A stretch of 64,000 bases of DNA from Cryptomeria japonica (GCF_030272615.1 NC_081411.1:154464971-154528970), one strand, 5' to 3'. Shown: positions 34,617 through 46,910, counted from the first letter of the stretch. Program-made: numbers and translations. The notes: a model not told the origin generated them from the sequence alone.

Positions 34617-35479
34617 CTGGCATGTTTAGAAGATAATCTTTTAGAACTTGGAAAGCCTCTTGGCATTGTTCTATCCATTTGAAAGTAACTCATTTCCTAA
34701 GTAAATGCTAGAATGGATGACATTTAGCTGCCAACTGCACTATGAATCTCCTTATGGATTGCAGTCTTCCTTGCAACCCTCTTAATTGCTTAAGTGTTGA
34801 CAAAGGTTGCATATCTATGATTGCTTTCACCTTGGCAGGGTCTACTTCATTTCCTCTGTTAGACACAATAAACCCTAACAATTTTCCTGCTGTTACACCA
34901 AACACACACTTCTTTGGGTTTAGTTTGACATTGTACTGCTCCAACTGATCAAATATATATGCAAGGACAACAAGGTGAACTTCTCTTGTTTGTGATTTAG
35001 CTAGTAAGTCATCCGCATAATCTTCCATTATGTTGTGGATCATATCATAAAATAGAGTTGTCATGGCCCTTTGGTATGTTGCTCTTGCATTTTTGAGACC
35101 AAATGGCATCACATTCCAGTAGTATGTTCCCCATGGGCAGGTAAAGGCCATTTTATGTTGGTCTTCTGGTGCAATTTTAATCTGGTTGTATCTTGAGAAA
35201 CCATCCATTAATGATAGAATTTCATTCCCAATTGTTAAATCAACTATCATATTGATATTGGGTAGTGGGAAATCATCCTAAGGACAAGCTTTATTTAGAT
35301 CTTGGAAATCAGTACAAATTCTTATGCCTCTTGTGGGCTTAGTCACATGTACTAGGTTGGATATCCATTCCGCATAGTCGATAGGTTGAATGAAACCTAC
35401 ATCCAACAACTTTTTGGAGTTCTATTTTAACTAGTAATGCAATTTGTGGATGCATTTTTATCAATTTTTGTTTGTAAGG
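34617..35479 (-). pseudogene. pol: Tat-2 reverse transcriptase (Ty3/gypsy)
   Basis: On the minus strand RT motifs follow in order: LMDGFSRYNQIKIAPEDQHK, FTCPWGTYYWNVMPFGLKNA, catalytic MEDYADDLLAKS, LNPKKCVFGVTAGKLLGF, then QLRGLQGRLQSIRRFI. After it comes the RT/RNase H linker, which ends at the Copia-E LTR. The N-terminal part (35251-35479) is interrupted by stops. The core from 34708 to 35250 is a continuous 180-codon frame. RNase H and integrase of this copy are missing, because the rest lies beyond the breakpoint shared with Tat-1. Confidence 0.9.
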
Positions 35480-36574
35480 TTAAACTCCTGGTAGCAACAG
35501 TAAATGATACAACACCAATTTAGGATCTAAGCCTGACATATCTGCATAGGACCAAGCAAAGTTGATAGGCCATTGTTTGAAAAAAAGAATGAACCTATCA
35601 TTTTCTTCTTTGTTTAGTGATTTTGCCAAGTGGATGTTGTGTACAACCTCTCCTTCTACTATGTTTACCTCTTCAGTTTCTTCTATAAGCAATGCTGAAT
35701 TTTCTCTTTCGATAGGGAGGTTACCTAACTCGCTCTTGCCATTATGGTTATTTTGATCTGTATCTTCTGTTGTAGAGGTACTTGCCTCTCTAAAGTATGT
35801 CGTCCTATCAAGGTATACAACAAATCCTGCTTTGTGGTCACCTCGTGGAAATCCCTCTCTGACTCCGAGGAATTCTGCTATGGCTTCATCGTTTTCGAAC
35901 CAATCCAAAGTTGGTTTTCCTTCTTTCCCCCAATCAATCAAGTGTGAGTGTATAAGGGGTAAGTCATTACTCCCTTCTGTCATAATAGATTATGATAACA
36001 TAAAGACTTGATTGTTTGAGTGACTTGGTACATTTTCATCTTTTGTAGGCTTTATTTGATACCTTAGTATGACACTTGTTCATGGGCTGGAATCATGGAG
36101 CGATAAGAACCCATAGTCATGAAAGTCTGTTTCACTTTCAATGTATGTTTCATCGTCTGAGGTATTGTCACTTATCTCCTCTTTTTCTTGCCTCTGATTC
36201 TATTGTAGATTGGCTGGTCTTTGTTGCACAGTAGTTACCCTTCTTAAGCCTGGTATAAGTCATTGCAATCTTTCTTCATCTGATTCATTAGGTTGAGCTT
36301 GCGTCATTTCCCATGGCAGAAGTATTGATAATAACCAGGGACTAGGTTCATCCACTAGTGGTAAACCTGTGTCTGTTGCAACATTTGCTTGTGCCATTGT
36401 GTCAAGAACTGTATCATTTTGTGACTTAGTGCTAGGCTCTTGCAAGAGTTGTCTCATGTCTTTCCCATTTGATTCCGCACTAGGTGATGTTGGTACTTGA
36501 TTGCTTGTTTGAGATAAAGAGGGAAACACTTGCGTGGACAAATCCCTTTGAGATATGTAGTCTGACGGTTTCAT
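35480..36574 (-). pseudogene. pol: Tat-2 region between protease and RT
   Basis: Two open pieces (35480-35983 and 36260-36574) joined by stop-containing sequence. The first has LPLIHSHLIDWGKEGKP, PTLDWFENDEAIAEFLG and FAWSYADMSGLDPKLVLYHL. The last of these is the conserved lead-in to Tat-type RT, also seen in Tat-3 as LAWSYADILGIDPYLIMHHL. No enzymatic motif is visible in the rest. Confidence 0.75.
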
Positions 36575-36601
36575 TGGTCTATTTAGTATATCTAGGGTGC
36601 A

Positions 36602-38104
36602 TTATCTTGCCTCCATGATATGCGGTACATGCTTATACCCCAACCCTTGATTCCCTGGATTGTCGTTAGGAACAATAGGTTCTAGTCTTCCTTGTTTCTG
36701 TAACCCCAGGCCTATGGTACCATCATATCCATGTCTCTGGAGCATTTTGAATCCATTGCCATACTGATCTAAGGGTATTCTGGGTATTGGCATATGATCC
36801 TCTTCTCTATATATCCAATGGTTGACATCGTCATTCAAGGATTCTTCCTGTAAGTCACCCCATCTAATGAAAGAGCATGAGTCTATGTATCTGACAATAT
36901 CTTTTCCTTTTTCTTGTTTATGTATTGCATTTTGAGGTTTCCCAAAAGACTTAGGAGATAGAGACAATTGTTTTCCACTTGAAGCATTTGAAATAGAATA
37001 CTCTCCACAACCCATATCTTGTATTTGTAAAGAAGATGTTGTAGGCATATTCTTCTTTGTTTCTATGATTGTTAATGCATCCAATTGTGTAGTGAGAGGT
37101 GCTGCTTGATTAATTAGTACGTGATTATCCACACTTTCTTTCAAGTAATTGCAGTGTTGGAAGGGATTTGGATCACCTTTTATGGTGATTTCAATACCAT
37201 TATATGGGAATTTGACACACTGATGAAATGTGGATGGTACTTCTTGCATGGTATGGATCCATAGGTGACCCAATAACATGTTATATCCTAGTTCTCTATC
37301 CAAGACTTGAAAAGCAACCTCTGCTGTTATAGGTCCCACTTGTACGGGTAGTGTTACAATGCCTTTTGAGGGACGTTCTTCATCATCATATGCCTTGATA
37401 TTTATCCTCTTGGATGAATCAATGTGAAGTTCAGAATATCCTAGTGCCTTAACCAATTTTAAAGTACAAATGTTGAGACCAATTCCTCCATCTATGAGTA
37501 CTCTTCAGATTCTTCTTTTATGTATGTAAGCTTCTAGGTGTATCGAGTCATTATGGAGTAGTCTGTCACTAGGTATGTCCCGTTCTGTGAATGCAATGCG
37601 AGTGCCTTGCGCTAAATTCCCTACCATGGACTAGAAGGCATTTTCATCGATATCTCTATCCACTATTGAATCTTGAACTACTTTGTCCAGAATGGCTTTA
37701 TGAGTGGGTGAAATACGTAGTAGTTCAAATAATGATATCTATGCCGGGGTTTTCTTAAGTTGTTCAACAACATTATAAGTCCCTATTGCTGGTGGTTGGT
37801 TTGGTGGTACTCCTTGTAAAGTTACCTTTGATCTGCGAGTAACTACTGCACAATATCTGTCTCTAAGAGTTATTGTAATTGTAGCCACCATATCATCTCT
37901 TTTGCAAGAATTGTGGATATCATATGTTGCGTTGTCAAGGTTTATGTTAAATCCCTCCTTATAGTTTTCATGTGTATGTTTGACATCCATGATTTTTTCT
38001 ATAAGTTCATCTTCAAACCATCCTAAATGAAATGGTTCATCATGCCCCCAGTCCTTGAGATAGAGGTTTTTGTCTTCATCGTATTTCGATGCGTCTGACA
38101 TCAT
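36602..38104 (-). pseudogene. pol: Tat-2 protease and G-patch region
   Basis: Minus strand. The protease active-site region VLIDGGIGLNICTLKLVKAL is at about 37450-37500, preceded by a TGA. It continues as KALGYSELHIDSSKRINIKA, then GYNMLLGHLWIHTMQEVPST. A G-patch follows at about 36620-36780 (YGNGFKMLQRHGYDGTIGLG, then NQGLGYK). Upstream, 37739-38104 holds DWGHDEPFHLGWFEDELIEK and YNVVEQLKKTPA. The protease and G-patch arrangement is the same as in element I and Tat-3. Confidence 0.85.
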
Positions 38105-38235
38105 ACAAATTTGGTTATCATTTGGGTGTCCCTAGATATTGCTCATCTTGATCATGTGTTTCTTGTAAATCATTTTTTACCACATCTCCTGAGCTAATGG
38201 CATGAATAGTGTAGTTGTATGAGACCTTTGTGTAG

Positions 38236-40128
38236 TTAGCTATACTTATCTTGAGTTCTTGATGTAGTAGCCTTCCCTTTGTCATGCATAACAAATGGAT
38301 CCTTAAAGATTGTGTTATTTGTGTTTGCTGAGGTTTTATCAGTATCGATTGTGATGTCGCCTTGGTCTATCATATCTTGGACCAAGTTTTTCAGCTTATA
38401 GAAACTCGCCATTTTGTGACCTTTAGTCCAATGATAATCACAAAAATCATTATCATTCCACCATGTGGGTTTGAAAGGACCTGGTTCATATACTCTTATT
38501 TCTGGTAACGTGATCATGTTTGTCTGTATTAACTTTTTGAGCGCTGACTCTATAGGTTCTCCTAGAGGTGTGTAATTCCTTCTTGGAGCATTTACCCTGG
38601 GGTACTTTGTGTTCATGTTTTGCATAGCATTTACATTTGTTGAGGCAGTGTTATTCTCCGTATGTGGATTTGATGATTGACTCGTGCCTAAAGATAAAAT
38701 CAATTGAGTTCTATTTACTGTTCAAGCGTCTACAACACCATCATTGGTCACATTCTTATTTTTCGACCAAAACTTAGATTTGTCATTATTGTTGGTGTTG
38801 CCATACTTAATAAGACCTTGTTCCACTAGCCCTTTCTCACACTTTAGAGCTTTTTTCATGATTTGTTTAAACGTGGTTAAACATTGCATTTGTATCGGAT
38901 ATTTAATCTTAGGGATCAAGTTTTTTGTGAACATATCCACTTGCTCTATTCCTAGAATAATTGTTTTACACCTCCTATAGAGAGCCCTCCATTGTTGTAT
39001 GAAGGATGCAAATGTTTCATTCTCATATTGTTTTGCGGCACACAAGTCCATTAAAGTGATCGAGGTTTCAATGTTATGTGAAAAGTTTGCAATAAAGTGT
39101 TTAGCTAATTCTCCCCATGATGTGATAGTTGGTGGTAAATGTGAAAACCACTCTAAGGTTGAGCCTCCCAGACTTTTAGGGAACACCCTCATTAGGTAAG
39201 TGTCTTATGTTGCAACCTCTATACATGCCATAAAAAACTCTCTGATGTGGGAAATACGACATGTATAATGTGTGATCAAAAGGATAAGGACGTAAGTCCT
39301 GCATTGTGTAGCTCTTTTTATTGTTACCGGTCTGCATCATCGTCACTTGTTGTTGCAAATTCTATAATTGTTGTGTCAGAATATCTATGTACACCTTGTG
39401 TCTGTATATGTCCCATAAAAAGATTCATGGTAGCATAACTAGGGGGTTGTTGGAAGGTACCATGATTATAATTTTGTGTGTTGTACGTTCCACTAGGTAC
39501 CATGAAATAAGTGATATGTCAACCCATATTTGGCTGAGTTGTACTTGTTGTATTGGTAAGACCTAGATTTACATTTTGAGGACTATATGTTGATCCTATA
39601 GAATAGGAAATCGGAGGTTGGGTTGCACTTGTTGTATGAGGAATCTGTGTTTGAACAGGTGCTGAGACACTTGATATTATTGGTATGATTTGCATTGGTG
39701 CACTAACATTTATTGTTGAAGATGATGCACTCAACTGAGAGTTTGCATTTTGAAATGACATTTGTTTGTATAGGTGCATTCTGAGGAAAACTGGTGGTCA
39801 TTGTTTGCATTTGTGTTATATGTAGTATTTGACTGTTATATTGATCTAGAGTATTTCCTACTGGTAATATTTTTGTGACATCAAAATCTTCAGGTAGTTT
39901 CACCCCATTTGATAATAACAATGAGAGATATTTGTCCCTATCACTATGTATAAGTGCATCTAAGATCATAAGGACATATGGGTCTTGTTGAGCTGATTCA
40001 ATCTCTTCTTGTGTTAAATTTTGTTGTAGTTCATGTATTATGGGCATTGCCTAAGAATTTGACTATTGACTAGTTGATATGTCCATATTCCAAGTTGGGT
40101 TTATGTACTGGTCATTGTTTGGATCCAT
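38236..40128 (-). pseudogene. gag: Tat-2 gag
   Basis: Minus strand. A probable start (MDPNNDQYINPTWNMD) is at 40128, followed by two TAG stops before the longer frame from 40047. The gag core at 38722-39192 has KSLGGSTLEWFSHLPPTITS and FASFIQQWRALYRR, typical of plant gypsy gag. A degenerate zinc-knuckle region follows: DYHWTKGHKMASFYKLKNLV, where Tat-3 keeps GHRTNDCLRLKNLV. Several stops break the frame. Gag would form the particle that packages the RNA. Confidence 0.85.
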
Positions 40129-40924
40129 TATACCTTTTGCCTTTTGTGACCTTGTGATGGACATTTAAGACTTCTATATGAGGGTGGTTCTAGAACTTTA
40201 TACAAGATGACAACTAATGCTAGATTCTAGACCTAAATATGGGATATGCAAGACCAGACTAGACTTTCTATTAAGGATTTGGATGTGAGACCTGTTGAGC
40301 ATTTCGAGTTTTCTACAATGCAAGTTTTTCAAGTTGTTCTCTTAGATGTTCTGCAACAATTTCTCTATCAATCCTATGGGCAATTTTATACTCGATGTTT
40401 ATCTCATACTCTACTCATATATACTGGGGTGCGTTTCTCCTTGATTCCCAGGCTAAGTTAGCTAGACCATCAATAATTCCTTGTTGACCACCGTTTGACA
40501 CTAGATTAGGTTGCTCAAAGAGGAGAAAACCATCACCTGGGAGACCCATTAAGATGCATGCTATGACTTTGTAGGATGATTATGCAAATAACAATGGACT
40601 AAGACATACGTATATGAGGTCTAGACAAGGACTTATATGAGGACAATAATGAGGACTGAGGATGATAATAAGGACGTAAATGAGGACTATGCATGGACTT
40701 AGGACGATAGTAAGGACACAAATGAGGAATATGCAAGGACTAAGGACAATAGTAAGGACGTAAATGAGGACTATGCAAGGACTTAGAATGATAGTAAGGA
40801 CGTAAATGAGGACTATGCAAGGACTTAGGATGATAGTAAGGACGTAAATGAGGACTATGCAAGGACTTAGGATGATAGTAAGGACGTAAAGAAGGACTAT
40901 GTAAGGACTTCCTAGGGTCACCAA
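40129..40924 (-). other. Tat-2 leader and primer-binding site
   Basis: Untranslated leader between the 5' LTR and gag on the minus strand. It contains the 42-bp minisatellite. The primer-site candidate is read on the minus strand as TTGGTGACCCTAGGAAG, directly after the LTR end at 40925. It resembles the TGGTGAACC start of elements I and H but is not identical. Confidence 0.65.
40670..40910. repeat. 42-bp minisatellite, about six units
   Basis: Unit AAGGACGTAAATGAGGACTA plus 22 further bases, repeated at 40670, 40712, 40754, 40796, 40838 and 40880 (the last partial). Units 3 to 5 are nearly identical; 1, 2 and 6 diverge. Less regular GAGGAC copies precede it from about 40616. The long frame across it on the minus strand simply reflects a unit length divisible by three. 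Confidence 0.9.
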
Positions 40925-41536
40925 TGTGTATAAATTTGAGTTCTGATGTTTAAAAAATGGACTTTGTTTTTAGTAATTCTATGTATAGGACAAGTTTCAT
41001 GGTTTCTTCAAGTCCGAGAACAATTATTTGGAGGTAAATATAGCTGATTGAATTGTTTTTATAAACAATCTCAGAGAATTCAGAGATATGTAGAATAGGG
41101 TCTGAAATAGCCCAAATGATTGACTCAATATTGGTTTGATACAATGATACATATAAAGGCACAAAAGACAAGATTAGGCTAGAAATTGGAAACCATTCAA
41201 ATGAGGCCCTTATGAAATACTGAAACAAAATGAACAGATAGAGAGTTTGGCAGCACTGGCTCCACTCCACGACACACACTTCTCGGGCATGCCAGTCTCT
41301 CTTACCCTAAAGATCAGAAGATCTTATAACCAAGGGATTTCTGTATCATAATGCAAGGTACATGAAGGGTATCTATGGGGTATGATACACACTCCCATAA
41401 TCACTGAATGCAGGGTTTTGGGATACTAAGTTGGTTCTTATTGTAAAATTTTGAGGGGTCTTAATCCAACAACGGATTCTCAGAGCAAGCCACTTAAGAA
41501 TTTAGTTGAGCTTATCAGTGCATGGAAGGCCCCCAC
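40925..41536 (-). repeat. Tat-2 5' LTR, R/U5 side
   Basis: On the minus strand this segment ends TTATACACA at 40925, followed by the primer-site candidate. It carries no coding motif. It is interrupted at 41536 by Copia-G; the upstream U3 side resumes at 46911. No second LTR of this element is in the window, so the outer boundary is inferred. Confidence 0.6.
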
Positions 41537-42204
41537 TAATGGTATGATGAAAGAATAAGTATCCAATAGAATACTGAGAGGGGGGGGGGGTGAATCAATA
41601 TATTGAAAAAATGATACAAAGCTCCCAAAATCAAATTCAATTACACAAAGTAAACATATCTTAGTCAAGATCAATATTCATAAGAATACTTGACATCAAC
41701 CGATTTGACTGTTATGACAACTTAATAGTAAACAAATTCAATCTTGTAAACATGAACAATGCTTGATCATAACTTAACATATTCATCTCTCAATGCTTCT
41801 AGTTATCATGCCTTATCAGAAGTTAATCAACTCAACAAATAAGATCATAACCACAAAAACATTCACCACTTGACACAAATGATCACACATGTCTCCATCA
41901 TTACCGCTCATCATATAATAAACCAACAAACTTGATCAGTTAGGGTTTAACAACTGATAGGGTTTACCAGTTACATTGCATAAAAAGGTTTAACCCTTTA
42001 CACCAGTTTACCGGTTCAACTCACAAACTTAACATATCGGTTTACAAAATCTTCCACAAATCTCTTCTTATCAGTTACTAGCCAATATCAAAAACAACAA
42101 TATCAACAATAACATGAATACCATTACCGGTTCAATTGACATCAATGACAACATATCATTAATGCAATCTCTATGAAAATTCCAACAAACTCAAAATGCC
42201 AACA
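41537..42204 (-). repeat. Copia-G 3' LTR with internal deletion
   Basis: 668 bp. Both ends match the 5' LTR, but about 740 bp are missing: CACAAATG is joined directly to ATCACACATGTC. In the 5' LTR these flank 45829 and about 46583, and AATG occurs on both sides of the join. The missing block includes the U5-side repeats and the hairpin. A run of ten or so G/C bases occurs at 41580-41590. Confidence 0.9.
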
Positions 42205-42535
42205 ATCTCCCCCTTTGGCATTGATGACAATACAAATATCAACACCTCTGGTTGCTGCTGAGATTTGGTGAATAGGAATCCTAGTTTACATTACCAAGTA
42301 TTCACCTTGCTTTGTCTATCTTTAGCTTGCCGATGGTTCACGTAATTAGACACATAATTCTTCTCCCCCTTTGACAGCAATGCCAAAGTGAAAGTAAAAA
42401 CATGTAATTCTGCTCTCACTAATCATCAACATCATATTGCAACTTGATGCTCCCCCTGTGGAATACATCCACTTCTTCATCAATCCATGTAAGATTCTAC
42501 AAGTAATTCAGGGACTGATGTAATCAACATCATGC
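42205..42535 (-). other. Copia-G 3' untranslated region with two polypurine tracts
   Basis: On the minus strand AAAGGGGGAGAT (42205-42216) abuts the 3' LTR, and CAAAGGGGGAGAA (42361-42373) is the upstream copy. Same layout as in the other copia elements. Confidence 0.8.
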
Positions 42536-44465
42536 TCAACTAACTTCATGAAGAGGGACAACCCCCAATTGACTTCTAAGATACTCGAAAGTGGTCTTAG
42601 GCAGAGGTTTGGTAAAGAGATCTGCAAGTTGCTCCTTGGTAGAAACATGATCCAACATAACATCTTTAGTTTCAAAATTTTCCCTCAAGAAGTGATACTT
42701 CAATTCAATGTGCTTAGTCCTTGCGCGCAGAACAAGATTTTAAGAAATGTTTATAGCACTTATATTATCAAATAAAATATTTATTGGTTCTAATATTTTC
42801 ATCTTCAAACCTTCCAAAATGTGCCTCATCCACATAGCTTGTGTGCAATTCATATAAGCTGCTACATACTCAGCTTCAACAATAGATTGTGAAGTACAAC
42901 TCTGCTTTTTACTACTCCATGAAACTAGCCTTGCTCCTAGAAATAATGCTCCACCGGTAGTACTCTTCTGGTCATCAATATTTCCTGCCCAATCAACATT
43001 TGTGTATGCTTTCAAATCAAAATTTCCACCATATGGATATCATAACCCATAGTCAACAATACCTTTTAGATATCTAAAAGTTCTTTTGGTTGCCATCAGA
43101 TGTGCCTCCTTTGTATTCTTCTGAAATCTAGCAACAATACCAACTGCATGGGCAATATCCAGTTGACTATGAACAACGTAGTGTAATTTGCCAATCATTG
43201 ACCTGTATTCCTTTTCATCTACAGACTTAGATGCATCTTCCTTGGACAACTTACAACCTATAACCATTGGGGTTCCAATTGGTTTACAGTCACTCATACG
43301 AAAAGTCTTCAAAACCTCTTTCACATACCTGGATTGAGTAATGAAAATGCCATTCTTTATTTGTTGTATCTACAAGCCTATGAATTTTTTTATTTCCCCT
43401 ACTAATGACATCTAAAACTCATTCTTCATTTCATCTTCAAAACAATTACTCATGTCATCATTACCTCCAAATATAATGTCATCAACAAATACTTCACTGA
43501 CCAATATTTCATCTCCTTCAGACTTGAGATAAATGTTGTTGTCATCACTAGTTCTAGCAAAGCCTATCTTCATTAGATAAGTATGAAGCCATTCATACCA
43601 TGCTTTGGGTGCCTTCTTTAATCCATACAAAGCTTTATGCAATTTGCATACCAAGTCTTCCTTATCTATCAATGCATAACCATCAGGCTGCTCTATATAA
43701 ACCTCTTCTTCCAATATCCCATTCAAGAATGCAGACTTAACATCCATCTAGTATACCTTGAACTTCTTATGAGCTGCAAATGCAAGTAAAGTTCTGACAC
43801 CTTCCAGTCTTTCTATTGGTGAAAAAGTTTCTCCATAATCTTCTCCTTCTTGTGCATAACCTTTGCATACTAATCTTGCCTTGTTGCGAACTATAAAACC
43901 ATTTTCATTTAACTTGTTTCTGAACACCCTAACATTCTTGTTTACCGATCGGAGTACCAAGGTCCAAGTGTTGTTATTCTCAATTTGATCCAACTCCTCC
44001 TCCATAGCTTTAACCCAATGATCATCACCAAATTCCTCCTTAGAAATTCTAGGTTCAAAGGTGGATATCATGCAAGTGTTCTCTCTTATTCTCCTTCTAG
44101 TTAGTACTCCAGCATCCTTATCCCCAATAATCTATTCAGGACCATGATTCAGTCTCACATACCTAGGAATAACATGATCATTCTCTTCAAGTTCAACTTC
44201 TTCATTATCATCTTCTTCTGAATTTATTTGTTCCAGTTGAACAAGTACATTAGGATTTTCTTTTTGATTTAACAATTTCAGGTTCCAAAAGCAAAATGCA
44301 AGGATCTTCATCCTTCTTCTCAGAACTGGTTCCTTCTAAAACTTTAGGATGTTCATCTACATGAACATCAACACTCTCAATAATTTTATGTGTCCAGTTG
44401 TTGAAGCATTTATAGGCCTTACTCTTGGTGGAATAGCCAAGAAATATGCCTTCATCACTCTTAGC
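42536..44465 (-). pseudogene. pol: Copia-G pol: integrase tail, RT, RNase H
   Basis: Minus strand. After the integrase tail come RT ([54 protein letters not shown]), the connection and RNase H (YTNVDWAGNIDDQKS, CTSQSIVEAEYVAA, FDNISAINIS), ending near LHEVS. Stops include TAG at the integrase/RT junction (44132-44134), TAG before MDVKSAF (about 43748), TAG after NEF, TAG in GLQIQQ (about 43370) and TGA for Trp near 43030. The C-terminus resembles Copia-E. Confidence 0.9.
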
Positions 44466-45446
44466 TTAAAACTTGCTTATGTAATCACCTCTTTTAATAA
44501 AAGATTTGCTTCCAAATATCTTAATATAGCCAACATCAGGTGATCTCTTTCCTTTACCCTTATACTTCTTAAATTTGTCTCTCTTGTATTCCTTTTCACC
44601 ATTAGGGCAATTAGCTGCTATATGACCAATCTTGTTGCATGCAAAACATTTTAAAGGTAGCTTACCTCTATATTTACCAGTGCCTCTAGGCAGTCGTTTT
44701 GGCAACAATGCTTCAAGTTCCACTAAGTTGTCTTCATCATCAACATCTCTGTTGGATCTAGATTCATAACCATAGCCGGTATCTCTACTTCCTCCCACAG
44801 ATGGTTTAGAGATAGAATCTCTGAATGCAGATTCTGATTTCTGTACACTACTAGGTCATAGCCATTTAGTTCAAAAGCAGTAAGTTTGCCAATAATAGAG
44901 TCAAGAGTTACCTTAGTCTTGTCAATGGATTTCAGCTCTCGAATAGCTGTGACTCAGATAGCATAGACCAATAGTAGGGTTCTTTGTACCTTACTAATTA
45001 CTATGGCATCTTCCACTTTCCCTCCTGCACTCTTTATTTCATCAACTATCTCTTTAATCCTTTGACCATACTGCTGGATATTATCACCTTCAAACATTCT
45101 CATGTCATCAAACTTTCCTCTTAGACTCTCCTCTTTGGAAATCTTAACATGTTCATCACTGCTATAAATCTCTTCAAGTTTTTTCCACACTTCATATGCA
45201 GTTTCAAGACCATGAACATCTACATATTCAACATCAGACTGGGAACTGATAATAGCCTTTAATGCTTGGTGATTTTCTTGCTGTTCTTTCTTCTAACCAT
45301 CAGTTAGGATTCCAGTAGGTGTAATATACTTAGTTCCTATATGATCCCAATACTAATTACCAAGACTCTTAATGTAAATCTTCTTTCTATCATTCCATAT
45401 TCTATAGTTATCTTTGTTGAACTTTGAACCTTCTTTCTTCATCATG
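44466..45446 (-). pseudogene. gag: Copia-G gag joined in frame to the integrase C-terminus
   Basis: Minus strand. Gag begins near 45446 and carries MWKKLEEIYSSDEHVKI, KFDDMRMFEGDNIQQYGQRI and an intact zinc knuckle CFACNKIGHIAANCP at about 44590-44650. Directly after the Lys-rich tail the frame passes into GYIKIFGSKSF, which in Copia-B lies near the end of integrase (YFKIFGSKCYV). About 1.3 kb of protease and integrase is therefore deleted without shifting frame. A stop lies inside gag near 44953. The product, if made, would be a gag-type RNA-binding protein with a foreign tail. Confidence 0.87.
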
Positions 45447-45502
45447 ATCTACAAGATCTTTTCCTCAAGCTGTTAGGCTTTTAGATTAAAGAGGACCTAA
45501 GA

Positions 45503-45515
45503 TTCTCTAATACCA
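45503..45515 (-). other. Copia-G primer-binding site, decayed
   Basis: On the minus strand TGGTATTAGAGAA stands where TGGTATCAGAGC is expected, two bases after the 5' LTR. The C-to-T change falls in a CAG. Confidence 0.75.
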
Positions 45516-45517
45516 AT

Positions 45518-46910
45518 TGATGGTATGATGAAAGAATAAGTATCCGATAGAATACTGAGAGGGGAGGGTGTGAATCAGTATACTAAAAAACTAATACAAA
45601 GTTCCCAAACTCAAATTGTCCTTGACATCAACCGGTTTGACTATTATGACAACTTAACAGTAAACAACTTCAATCTTGTAAATATCAACAATTCTTAATC
45701 ACAACTTAACATATTCATTTCTCAATGCTTCTAGTTATCATGCCATATCAGAAGTTAATCAAATCAACAAATAAGATCATAACCACAAAAAAATTCACCA
45801 CTTGACACAAATGTTTATACGTTGAAAACCCAAATAGGTAAAAACCATGGTGAGATGAGACTCAGAAGGATAGCTATCTAAACTCTTCTGAAGCTCAACC
45901 TATTAAGAGCCAAGCCTATTAAAGCTTTACAATAAATCCAGTTAAGAACTAATTCCGGTTAGGAATCACCCGGTTAAGGGATTTACAAATATGCCTTGAT
46001 GAAAAGCACAATACCCTGTTAGGAGTAACCTCATTGGAGGATTTAAGAATCCAAGCTAATGGACCACCTTGTTAGAGGATTTAATGAGTAACCAAGCTTG
46101 TTAGAGCTTACCCAGTTAAGGGATTTCACTTTTGCTGTAATTGTTAGAAAACAACAGGTTTTCTTGATATGTCTAAATAGCACTACATTTGATTGATCAG
46201 ATCCTTTTAAGCTTCAGTCTACCTTCACTCAATGTGCAGATCCATTCACTAGTTAGGCAACAACACACTCAACAGGTTTCTGCCAATATTGCCAACAACT
46301 TTTACAAGCAATTTCATCGACCTTGAATACAAATCATTTAGGTTGGTAACACAACAAAAACCTAATTCTCATCATCAAGATTACAAACAAGTCGATACAA
46401 TCTTGATCATTAGAAATCATGACAATCTCTTCACATTCTTCAAGAAAATTCCAACTGCTCCATGATCACTGCTCCATCGAACTTTGTAACTCATCACGCG
46501 CTGTGCATTAGATGCAATCCACTTTTCTCCTTCCCTAGACAATAAACAAACACACCAAAACAATTTGAACTTATCCTCATACAATGATCATATGTGTCTC
46601 CATCATTATCACTCATCAGATAATAAACCAACAAACTTGATTGGTTAGGATTTAACAACTGATAGGGTATACCGGTTACATTGCATAGAAAGGTTTAACC
46701 CTTTAGACCAGTTTACTGGTTCAACTCACAAACTTAACATACCAGTTTACAATATCTTCCACAAATCTCTTCTTACTGGTTACTAGCCAATATAAAAAAC
46801 AACAATATCAGCAATAACATGAATACCATTACTGGTTCAATTGACATCAATGACAACATATCATTAATGCAATCTCTATGCCAAATGCCAACAAACTCAA
46901 AATGCCAATA
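45518..46910 (-). repeat. Copia-G 5' LTR
   Basis: 1393 bp. On the minus strand it starts near TATTGGCATTTTGAG (first bases decayed from TGTTGG) and ends at 45518 with ATCA, next to the primer site. It has the GGTTTTTACC...GGGTTTTC hairpin region near 45828-45860 and the CCTTAAC-type repeats common to the copia LTRs here. Confidence 0.9.

Noticed and set aside
40580-40924. 114-codon minus-strand frame with repeated IVLIYVLTI
   Set aside because: It is the translation of the 42-bp minisatellite, whose unit length is divisible by three; no start context or family match.
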